Positions 1-5,513 of a stretch of 22,193 bases of DNA are shown here, piece by piece. The position numbers and the translations under genes were made by a program. Position 1 is the first letter of the stretch. Every line of letters starts with the position of its first letter. The DNA comes from Vulcanimicrobiota bacterium (GTDB taxonomy: Bacteria > Vulcanimicrobiota > Vulcanimicrobiia > Vulcanimicrobiales > Vulcanimicrobiaceae), in the NCBI GenBank assembly GCA_014304965.1, contig JACRTZ010000122.1:1-22193 (forward strand), in the 5' to 3' direction. The notes below the pieces were generated by a model. That model did no database searches and had not been told where the DNA came from. It saw nothing but the letters and a program-made list of their open reading frames with translations.

Positions 1-957
1 GGGCGTTCCTCACGCGAGGAAGGCCCCGAATCTACACACTTTTCCGGACGTTACCCTGAGCGAATGCGCCCTCGTTCCATTCCAATGGAATATATCGGCA
101 AGGCAGATGGCACCGCATACACGTTGTACCTTTCGGGCCAAAACTACGAACGACTAATAGATGACTTCGTCGCTCGGATTGATTCGCTCGGCCTAAAGCG
201 TGGCGACTGCGCCATCCTAGCTTCCCAGCGTTACGCACTCAGGCCAATCTGCAAGTCTCTGCGAGATCGCGGGGTTGCAGTTTGCGGGTCGGGTTCGCGG
301 TACTACGGGTGGACCCGCCTGCTGGCCCCACTCATGGAGAAAGTCTGCGAATTCAACGCTGATCGATGTTCGGAAACATTACGCGCGGCCCAACTGCAAC
401 TCTTTTTCCTAGTTCTTCAATGCACGCCCTCGCTACAAGAAAGCCTGCTCGGGTTTAGCGGGCGTAGGATCACATTGCGCTTGGCAAATTCGGCGCAAGA
501 AATATCGGAACGGAAGGCATTACTTTCAGAATGGATCGAGGAGTTTGCCACGACCACGGCCGCGCTCATGCAAGAGGAATGCCCGCTGCCGACTACAGCG
601 CGTGAGGCTCTCCTGAAATCAGCGGCCGATATTAACGCTGATTTAACAAGGGAGGGAGTTTACGACAGTTACTCGGTAACTGATGTTCAAGACTCCGTTG
701 ATAGACGCCACGGAATTAAGACGATGACGATTCACCGAGCAAAGGGACGCGAGTTTTCCGCAGTTGCTGTGGTTGATCTATTCGAGGGGCGTATTCCGTA
801 TGGCAGGCAGCCGGCACCCGACGAGGTGGCCGAAGCATCTCGCCAACTATATGTCGCGATCACCAGGGCAGAGCGAATGGTCCTATATTTGACCGACGTG
901 GCGAAACACCGCAACGTTAGTCGCTTCCTGGGCAAAGACTGGTTGAATGTAGAGTGA
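1..957 (+). CDS. UvrD/Rep-family superfamily 1 helicase, C-terminal part (5' partial)
   Basis: The reading frame is open from the first base, so the gene begins outside the window; 318 residues are visible. Two SF1 helicase motifs near the C-terminus identify it. A motif V-like block at about residues 239-257 reads IKTMTIHRAKGREFSAV, and a motif VI-like block at about residues 282-296 reads QLYVAITRAERMVLYL. These belong to the UvrD_C/UvrD_C_2 half, which couples ATP hydrolysis to 3'-5' movement on single-stranded DNA; the Walker A half is not in the window. The ATG at 64 is internal to the frame and is probably not the start. Composition is less GC-rich than the genes downstream, and the gene sits next to a tRNA att scar, so it is probably accessory. 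A defence role, for example as a GajB-like partner of an OLD-family nuclease, is possible but unproven. Confidence 0.85.
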   Translation, partial: GRSSREEGPESTHFSGRYPERMRPRSIPMEYIGKADGTAYTLYLSGQNYERLIDDFVARIDSLGLKRGDCAILASQRYALRPICKSLRDRGVAVCGSGSRYYGWTRLLAPLMEKVCEFNADRCSETLRAAQLQLFFLVLQCTPSLQESLLGFSGRRITLRLANSAQEISERKALLSEWIEEFATTTAALMQEECPLPTTAREALLKSAADINADLTREGVYDSYSVTDVQDSVDRRHGIKTMTIHRAKGREFSAVAVVDLFEGRIPYGRQPAPDEVAEASRQLYVAITRAERMVLYLTDVAKHRNVSRFLGKDWLNVE

Positions 958-984
958 ATTTGCCCAAGAATCCTTACTTTCTTG

Positions 985-1003
985 TTGGCCTAACTTGGCC
1001 TAA
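985..1003. repeat. Tandem TTGGCCTAA repeat
   Basis: Two copies of TTGGCCTAA start at 985 and 995, exactly one helical turn apart, between the helicase stop and the att fragment. Protein-binding arm sites of tyrosine integrases can look like this, but two 9-mers are weak evidence. Confidence 0.35.
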
Positions 1004-1060
1004 TGGGCGGTATCCGGCGATAATCCTGAACGCGGGCGAAATTCAGACATCAAAGAAAAA

Positions 1061-1100
1061 GCCAGAAACGGTAAGGTTTCCCTCGCAGTTTCTGGCCTTT
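1061..1100 (+). terminator. Hairpin terminator after the helicase gene
   Basis: Arms GCCAGAAAC (1061-1069) and GTTTCTGGC (1088-1096) pair perfectly, flanked by an A-run on the left and CTTTCTT on the right. The A-run and T-run flanks would let it work in either direction. GGTAAG (1070-1075) and CTTACC (1101-1106) form a competing inverted repeat. It lies about 100 bases after the helicase stop. Confidence 0.5.
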
Positions 1101-1126
1101 CTTACCTTCGATCTCACCCCAAAAGT

Positions 1127-1177
1127 TCTGCTTCGCATGTTAAGGGGTCAGGAGTTCGAGTCTCCTCATCTCCACCA
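1127..1177 (+). other. tRNA-Ala 3' fragment (anticodon loop to CCA), putative attachment-site scar
   Basis: The 3' half of a tRNA is recognisable. The anticodon loop TTCGCAT is at 1132-1138 (T33 followed by anticodon CGC, alanine) and the variable loop GGGTC precedes the T arm. The T stem AGGAG (1150-1154) and CTCCT (1162-1166) enclose the loop TTCGAGT. The acceptor strand CATCTCC (1167-1173) is followed by ACCA. The D arm and 5' acceptor strand (GGAGATG or GGGGATG) are absent upstream, and the anticodon stem pairs only partly (TCTGC against GTTAA), so this is not a working tRNA. The block from GGGGTCAGGAG to CCA matches the usual end of bacterial tRNA-Ala. Such fragments mark the distal att site of tRNA-integrated islands. 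Confidence 0.8.
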
Positions 1178-1180
1178 ATT

Positions 1181-1220
1181 GAAAACCCGCGCCTCGCAAG
1201 GGATTGCGGGTTTTCCGTTT
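1181..1220 (+). terminator. Rho-independent terminator after the tRNA-Ala fragment
   Basis: GAAAACCCGC (1181-1190) pairs with GCGGGTTTTC (1206-1215), ending in a T-rich tail. It starts four bases after the CCA of the tRNA fragment. It is most simply the original terminator of the tRNA-Ala gene, left behind with the 3' fragment. Confidence 0.75.
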
Positions 1221-1733
1221 GTCCACTATGCGGATCTAGCGTTCTCACTGGGGGATGCCGACAGGGGTGGCCCGTCCGCAAATCCGTGCGAACCCGCGCG
1301 AACCGTTTCGACGTTCGCCGATCGGAAGTTCGATTTCCCATCCGACCCGGCTCGCGGTGACGCCGCTCCCGCCGATCACGACTTTTCCCGGGGCTGCAAT
1401 AAAACGTCTCGCCGGTGTGGCGCTCAACGTCGGGCGAAAGCGGACCGGCAACGAGAAGAGCGATTGGCAAAAGCGTTCGCACCAAAATATTTCACACTCG
1501 CCACAACCCGATTATCGTGGGCCATCCCACACGGCCTATTCGCGCTTCCGGGCCAGAAAGCGGATCCCACACCCGCGCCATCGGCTCGTCTTCGTCGCTC
1601 TCACCGAAGGAGGTGAAGCTGGACCGGACCGGCATCCTCCCATCAGGCATCAAAACTCTCTTGGCTCACAATTCCTGTTAATTGGTGTCTGAAGAGGGAT
1701 GCGCCCTAAAAAACTTCCGAGGAGGAGCCGTCG
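1217..1733. other. Non-coding or decayed stretch; no convincing gene
   Basis: Open frames exist on both strands, for example 1255-1692 plus and 1245-1451 minus. None has a ribosome site at a start, a recognisable motif or plausible composition. The only notable element is an orphan Shine-Dalgarno match at 1607-1616. No clear promoter for the downstream modA-like gene could be read, although its 5' signals should lie here. Remnants of an old gene are possible. Confidence 0.5.
1607..1616 (+). promoter_or_regulatory. Orphan full-length Shine-Dalgarno sequence
   Basis: AAGGAGGTGA is fully complementary to the consensus 16S rRNA tail, yet no ATG, GTG or TTG lies at a normal distance downstream. 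A CTG at 1619 would open a frame of about 20 codons ending at TAA 1679-1681. It may be a chance match, a leader peptide with an odd start, or the relic of a decayed gene. Confidence 0.3.
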
Positions 1734-2498
1734 ATGAAACTAAGCCGTCTGAGCACGTCGCTCGCATTGGTCGCGGGGTCGGTTGCACTTCTTTCCGGGG
1801 TTGCCGCCGCCGCCGGCCCATCTCTCAACATTCTGTGCGCGGCCGCGACGGCCACGACCGTGACGCAGTTGGCGGAAAGCTACACGCGGGCGAGCGGAAT
1901 TCCCGTTCGCATCACCGCCGGGACGGCCAGCCAGCTGCGCGAGAAGCTCAATGCCGGCGAACGCGCCGATCTGATCATTCTCCCCGCACCGACGATCGAC
2001 GAGCTCGACAAGAGCGGCGTGCTCGTACCGGGTAGCCGTGCCGATCTCGGACGCACCGGGATGGGTGTCGGAATTCGCGTCGGCACGAAGGCGCCCGACC
2101 TGTCGTCGACCGAGGCACTGAAGCAAGCGCTCCTGGCCGCAAAGTCGGTCGCGTATTCAGACCCTGCAGCCGGTGCAACAAGCGGAATCTATTTCACCAA
2201 GGTGCTCGGACAGCTCGGTATCGCTGATGCCGTAACCCAGAAGGCAAAGCTCGCATCAGGCGGTTCCTGCGGGCTCGTCGCAGATGGGAGCGCAGAGATC
2301 TGCGTGGGGAACGTCACTCAGATCTTGGGGGTGAAGGGCGTGGTACTTGCGGGGCCGTTCCCGGCAGCGGTACAGAACTTCATCACGTATAGCGCGGGAA
2401 TTCCGAAAAACGCGCCCTCGGTCGAGTCGGCTCGCGCATTCGCAGGCTACCTCACCGACGTGTCGCTCGCGGCCGTATGGAATAGCGCCGGGTTCTAA
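1734..2498 (+). CDS. ModA-like periplasmic substrate-binding protein
   Basis: This 254-residue protein has a classic signal peptide: basic MKLSR, a hydrophobic core, then GVAAAA with predicted cleavage near residue 26. The mature part begins LNILCAAATATTVTQLAESY and continues GIPVRITAGTASQLREKL...ADLIILP. That is the type II periplasmic-binding layout of ModA-like proteins (SBP_bac_11). ModA family members bind molybdate or tungstate for an ABC importer, and their oxyanion serines sit where Thr/Ser occur here, so the ligand is uncertain. The length matches the family. The start is supported by GGAGGAG at 1721-1727, six bases before the ATG. No modB, modC or other importer gene lies nearby, so this is a solitary binding protein. 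It could also belong to a ModA-like subgroup with another small anion as ligand. Confidence 0.75.
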   Translation: MKLSRLSTSLALVAGSVALLSGVAAAAGPSLNILCAAATATTVTQLAESYTRASGIPVRITAGTASQLREKLNAGERADLIILPAPTIDELDKSGVLVPGSRADLGRTGMGVGIRVGTKAPDLSSTEALKQALLAAKSVAYSDPAAGATSGIYFTKVLGQLGIADAVTQKAKLASGGSCGLVADGSAEICVGNVTQILGVKGVVLAGPFPAAVQNFITYSAGIPKNAPSVESARAFAGYLTDVSLAAVWNSAGF

Positions 2499-2898
2499 AC
2501 AGTGGCACGCTGATGAACCCTCTCGCACAATCCGCAGCCCTTATATAGAAGAAGAGTCGCGCTAGGCTGCGCCCCCCACATCGGATGCAAGAAAGCCGCG
2601 TCTCGATTGCATCATGGGGCAACCCACCCATCGAGCGATGGGTGGGCTCTGCGGACTCTTGTGCTCGCTGAAACTCTTCGCCTATATGGAGCGCATTTTA
2701 CGCGCTCGTCTCGGCGTATGCAATCGCCGCGATTCCCCCGCTCGGAGCCTCGTCGACATGATCGACAAGGGCGTCGTTCCCGATGAAGGCTTACGGGTTC
2801 GTGGATCGTGCCAAACGCGTGCTCGCGGGAGGTCGAAGGTTCTCGCGTCTAGGGCCCCCAATGGCGCGAGACTGCTGTAGAAAGGCGGGCTTCACGCT
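2499..2898. other. Intergenic stretch of 400 bp; no convincing gene
   Basis: Frames at 2614-2880 and 2783-2980 (plus) lack ribosome sites and recognisable sequence, and I leave them out. The only structure I see is the hairpin at 2623-2646. No U-rich terminator for the modA-like gene is visible. Confidence 0.5.
2623..2646. other. Perfect 11-bp inverted repeat
   Basis: CCCACCCATCG (2623-2633) and CGATGGGTGGG (2636-2646) are exact complements separated by AG. In RNA the innermost pair would open to give a stable 10-bp stem with a four-base loop. No T-run follows, so it is not a standard terminator. It lies 125 bases after the modA-like stop. It could be mRNA 3'-end protection, part of a small RNA, or a dyad protein site. 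Confidence 0.5.
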
Positions 2899-3084
2899 AT
2901 GGAACATTTCGTCGGAGAACTGCTTCGGGTCGGCGCTTGGGTTTTCGGTCTCGTCTTCCTGTTCGCGATCATCGGCGTGATCGCAGTGATCAACTGGATC
3001 GTCAACGCGTTTCGCAAGACCGAGGCGGCGGTCGAAGGCGGCGTCCGCAACGTCGGAGACCGGCTGCATCATCACGATCCATAG
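2899..3084 (+). CDS. Small single-pass membrane protein (61 aa), unknown function
   Basis: The protein starts MEHFVGELLRVGAWVF and has one long hydrophobic segment at about residues 12-37. An amphipathic, charged tail (AFRKTEAAVEGGVRNVGDRL) and a His-rich end HHHDP follow. AAAGGCGGG lies about ten bases before the ATG as a weak ribosome site. A strong terminator begins 17 bases after the stop, so it looks like a complete monocistronic gene. The tail resembles a membrane-associated amphipathic helix, but I recognise no family. Its reality rests on the coherent hydrophobic profile and the terminator. Confidence 0.6.
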   Translation: MEHFVGELLRVGAWVFGLVFLFAIIGVIAVINWIVNAFRKTEAAVEGGVRNVGDRLHHHDP

Positions 3085-3101
3085 CGGCCCCACGCCGACT
3101 C

Positions 3102-3134
3102 AAAAAGCCGCGTGCGAGAACACGCGGCTTTTTT
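3102..3134. terminator. Bidirectional Rho-independent terminator
   Basis: AAAAAGCCGCGTG (3102-3114) and CACGCGGCTTTTTT (3121-3134) form a perfect 13-bp stem around CGAGAA. A T-run follows the hairpin when read from either strand. It lies between two convergent genes, the small membrane protein (plus) and the DUF1579-like gene (minus), and can end both transcripts. Confidence 0.9.
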
Positions 3135-3179
3135 CTTGGGAGCGGCGCCTTGCGGTCAGCGCTGCACCGACACCAGCAC

Positions 3180-3722
3180 TTACGAAGCTTTGATGCACGC
3201 GTCGGACGTGGTTTTGGTGCCCTTGGCGGTTTTCGTCACGGCCGTGCTCGTCGTCTTGGTGTCGCTCACTTTAGTCACGGTCGTCTTGCCGAGATCTCCG
3301 CCGTCGCTTGCGTACTTGTCGGTCCAGACCATTGCGTTTCCGACCCAGCCCGGCGACGTGGACATGCCGAAACCGCCGAAGTTGCCCATCCCGAACGAAT
3401 ACCACGACTTGGTTTTCGTGTCGTAGCCGACCCAGCTGCGGGTCGTGATCGTTTTCGTGCGTGCGGCGTCGAACGGTTTCGAGGTTCCGTCGGTCTGCAT
3501 GTAGTGGCCGTCCATCACCATCGTGGTGACGTCGGTTTCGGTTCGCCCGGCGCCGCGGCCGCCGGAGGATTTCGTCGTCTTGCAGTTCCACGTGCCGAGC
3601 AGGAACATCATGGACGAGAAGTCGCCCTTGGAGTCCGGCACCGGCGTGGCTTGCTGTGCCGACGCCAGGCTCGACGTTGCGAGCAGGCCGGCAAGGAGTG
3701 CACCGAGCACGCGATATGACAT
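3180..3722 (-). CDS. Secreted DUF1579-like protein
   Basis: This 180-residue protein has a signal peptide (MSYRVLGALLAGLLATSSLASA, predicted cleavage before QQATP). The mature domain begins FSSMMFLLGTWNCKT and continues with alternating Thr/Val-rich beta strands. The phrase 'FLLGTWNC' followed by a mostly-beta fold is typical of the DUF1579/THAP4-like heme-or-lipocalin-like families; the function is unknown. I chose the ATG at 3722 because AAAGGA lies seven bases upstream of it. The in-frame ATG at 3740 has no ribosome site and would add MRKDQT. The C-terminus is very rich in Thr and Lys. The gene lies 58 bases downstream of the MFS gene on the same strand and may share its transcript. Its 3' end faces the bidirectional terminator. 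Confidence 0.7.
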   Translation of the reverse strand: MSYRVLGALLAGLLATSSLASAQQATPVPDSKGDFSSMMFLLGTWNCKTTKSSGGRGAGRTETDVTTMVMDGHYMQTDGTSKPFDAARTKTITTRSWVGYDTKTKSWYSFGMGNFGGFGMSTSPGWVGNAMVWTDKYASDGGDLGKTTVTKVSDTKTTSTAVTKTAKGTKTTSDACIKAS

Positions 3723-3780
3723 CGTTTGGTCCTTTCGCATAGGAGAGGAAGCAGGCCATCGCCTTCTCCGGGATTCCGAT

Positions 3781-4923
3781 CTACTCTTTTTTGCGCAGAA
3801 AGCCCAGTCCGAACGCCGCCGCCATGCACGCTGCCGGAAGCACGCCGCTCAATCGTACGTTCAGTTCCAGAATCGCGCCCGCGACCGCCGGCGCGAAGAT
3901 CATCGCGGCATTGTTCAGGGAATCTGCGACGCCGAGCATCGCGCCGCGCCGATTGGGTGGGGCGCGATCGACAATCAGTTTTTGCAGTGACGGAAAGAGC
4001 GCCGAGCCCGCCACGGCCCAGAGCACGAGCACGATTGCAAACGCCGCCACGTCTCGCACGAAACCGATCAGCGCGTACGCAACGATTGCGAGCGCGAATC
4101 CGACTTGCACGATTTGGAACGTGCCGAGCTTTCGTTCGAGCGGCGCGACGACGAAAATCAACGTCACCGCACCGATCGCGCCGGCGGCCGCGAGCATTAA
4201 GCCGTCGGCGGTTGCCGATGCGCGCAGGGCCCGATCTAAGTAGAGTCCGAACGTTCCGAAGAGGTACGTGAAGGCGAAGATAAACAGGAACTGCCGCGCC
4301 AGCACGTTGAGCATTGCCGGCGAACGAAGCGCGCGGCGCATTTCTCCGCGCAACGGGCGCACCGGCTCAGGGTCGATTCCTCGCAGAAAAAACCCGCTCA
4401 AAAGGATGTTGAGCGCCTCGAAACCGACGCCGGCCCAAAACGGGGCGTCGAGCGAGATCTTCACCAGCAGCCCGCTCACGATCGGCCCGACGACGAATCC
4501 CAATCCGAAGGCCGCGGTGCTTAACGCGAGCGCTCTCTCGCGGTCCTTTTCAGCAACCGCATCGACAACGTAGGCTTGAGCGACGCCGAGATTGCCGCCG
4601 CCGAGTCCTTGAATCGCGCGCGAAAGAAAGAGGACCGGAACGCTCCCGGCGAGCGCGAGCAAAAGATAGCCGCACAGCGTGAAGCCCTGCGAAGCCATTA
4701 GCACGCGTTTGCGGCCGATGCGGTCGCTGAGCCGGCCCCAGAGCGGCGACGACACCGTCGCGCAGATCGCCGCGGTCGAGAGCAAGGCGCCCATCGTCGT
4801 CGCGCTCGCGTCGAACCGGCGCCCGAGGGCCGGCAGCAACGGGATCAGGAACGTGTATCCCACGACGTCGATGAAGATGACCGCGTAGATCGGAACGACT
4901 TGACGCGGCAGGCCGAAGCGCAT
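3781..4923 (-). CDS. MFS transporter, TetA-like drug efflux type
   Basis: This 380-residue polytopic membrane protein has about 12 hydrophobic segments. The MFS motif A, LWGRLSDRIGRKRVLM, is at about residues 61-76 between helices 2 and 3. An antiporter-like motif C, FGLGFVVGPIVSG, is at about 139-151, and a second-half loop LERKLG is visible. Together these indicate the drug:H+ antiporter branch that includes TetA. The substrate cannot be read from sequence. The ATG is preceded by GGAAAGGGAAG. The gene lies 137 bases after the cupin gene on the same strand. That gap contains a 7-bp hairpin (4970-4976 with 4983-4989) without a T-run, so it may have its own promoter or be the third gene of the thiC transcript. 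The length is normal and nothing is truncated. Confidence 0.85.
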   Translation of the reverse strand: MRFGLPRQVVPIYAVIFIDVVGYTFLIPLLPALGRRFDASATTMGALLSTAAICATVSSPLWGRLSDRIGRKRVLMASQGFTLCGYLLLALAGSVPVLFLSRAIQGLGGGNLGVAQAYVVDAVAEKDRERALALSTAAFGLGFVVGPIVSGLLVKISLDAPFWAGVGFEALNILLSGFFLRGIDPEPVRPLRGEMRRALRSPAMLNVLARQFLFIFAFTYLFGTFGLYLDRALRASATADGLMLAAAGAIGAVTLIFVVAPLERKLGTFQIVQVGFALAIVAYALIGFVRDVAAFAIVLVLWAVAGSALFPSLQKLIVDRAPPNRRGAMLGVADSLNNAAMIFAPAVAGAILELNVRLSGVLPAACMAAAFGLGFLRKKE

Positions 4924-4969
4924 GTCGCTTCCCTTTCCCCAAGGACGGCAGATTCACGGGTGCAGGTCG

Positions 4970-4989
4970 GCTACGGCCCGATCCGTAGC
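4970..4989. other. Small inverted repeat upstream of the MFS gene
   Basis: GCTACGG (4970-4976) and CCGTAGC (4983-4989) pair around CCGATC's neighbourhood, a six-base loop, 47 bases upstream of the MFS start. There is no T-run. It could be an operator dyad for the transporter or a chance repeat. Confidence 0.3.
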
Positions 4990-5060
4990 ACGCGCGACGA
5001 AGCCGCACCAGCCGCCGCAAGACCCGGCGGACATTCACCCGATTCACTAGAGCAAAACGC

Positions 5061-5513
5061 CTACGTACGGTGGATCGAGTCGGTCCACCGCACGGTTTCG
5101 GGCGGCTCGACGGTCGGAATGTCGAGGTTCACGACAACCGGCTCTTGGCCGCTGCGCACGAGCACGCATTCCAGTGGCTCGCCTTCGCTCGCGTTGATTT
5201 CTTGGTGCGGAACGAACGGGGGAACGAAGATGAAGTCGCCGGGACCCGCTTCGGCCACGAACTCGAGCCGCTCGCCCCAGCGCATGCGCGCGCGGCCTTT
5301 GACGACGTAGATCACGCTCTCGAGTTCGCCGTGATGGTGCGCCCCGGTCTTCGCGTTCGGATGGATCGTCACGGTGCCCGCCCACAGTTTCTCGGCGCCC
5401 GCGCGCGCCGCCGTGATGGCGGCCGCGCGGTTCATGCCCGGCGTCTGCGCCGTGTTGGTATCGAGGTCGCCCGCCGGAATCACGCGGACCCCGTCGTGCT
5501 TCCAGTCGCTCAC
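5061..5513 (-). CDS. Cupin-domain protein coupled to thiC
   Basis: This 150-residue single-domain cupin carries both cupin motifs. Motif 1 has H59, H61, E65 and G73 (GAHHHGELE...VVKG). Motif 2 is GDFIFVPPFVPH with H103. These four residues form the usual metal site, so an active metalloprotein (oxygenase, isomerase or binding protein) is likely, but the reaction is unknown. The start is a GTG at 5513, whose bases form GTGA with the thiC stop (TGA 5512-5510). Translation is therefore probably coupled, and the gene falls under the TPP riboswitch upstream of thiC. The context suggests a role near thiamin pyrimidine synthesis or its by-products, which is inference. A long upstream extension of the same frame lies antisense or overlapping inside thiC and is not coding. 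Confidence 0.8.
   Translation of the reverse strand: MSDWKHDGVRVIPAGDLDTNTAQTPGMNRAAAITAARAGAEKLWAGTVTIHPNAKTGAHHHGELESVIYVVKGRARMRWGERLEFVAEAGPGDFIFVPPFVPHQEINASEGEPLECVLVRSGQEPVVVNLDIPTVEPPETVRWTDSIHRT

Larger units (their letters stand above)
1..1177. mobile_element. Right end of a putative integrated element at tRNA-Ala
   Basis: The stretch ends in a tRNA-Ala 3' fragment and carries an accessory-type helicase. Hand-counted lines inside it have about 47-60% G+C, against about 70% in a line of the glg operon. In the classic arrangement an integrase recombines in the 3' half of a tRNA. The intact tRNA is then rebuilt at one end of the element and a 3' fragment is left at the other. Because the fragment here reads on the plus strand and is followed by a terminator, the element should lie to its left. 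No integrase is in the window, which fits the far end. The left boundary is outside the window. The whole call is inference from the scar and composition. Confidence 0.5.

Noticed and set aside
1127..1177. tmRNA (ssrA) 3' end as an alternative to tRNA-Ala
   Set aside because: The CATCTCCACCA end would suit tmRNA, but the TTCGCAT anticodon loop and GGGTC variable loop at correct spacing fit tRNA-Ala better.
1114..1485. Minus-strand frame of 123 codons ending near GGDEETRTPDPLTC
   Set aside because: That peptide is the well-known antisense translation of a tRNA-Ala 3' half; the frame is an artefact, and I used it only as support for the tRNA identity.
954..1616. Plus-strand frame of 220 codons
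   Set aside because: It runs through two terminators and the tRNA fragment, has no ribosome site and no family features.
2614..2880. Plus-strand frame of 88 codons starting at the hairpin
   Set aside because: No ribosome site, no hydrophobic or domain pattern, begins inside the inverted-repeat region.
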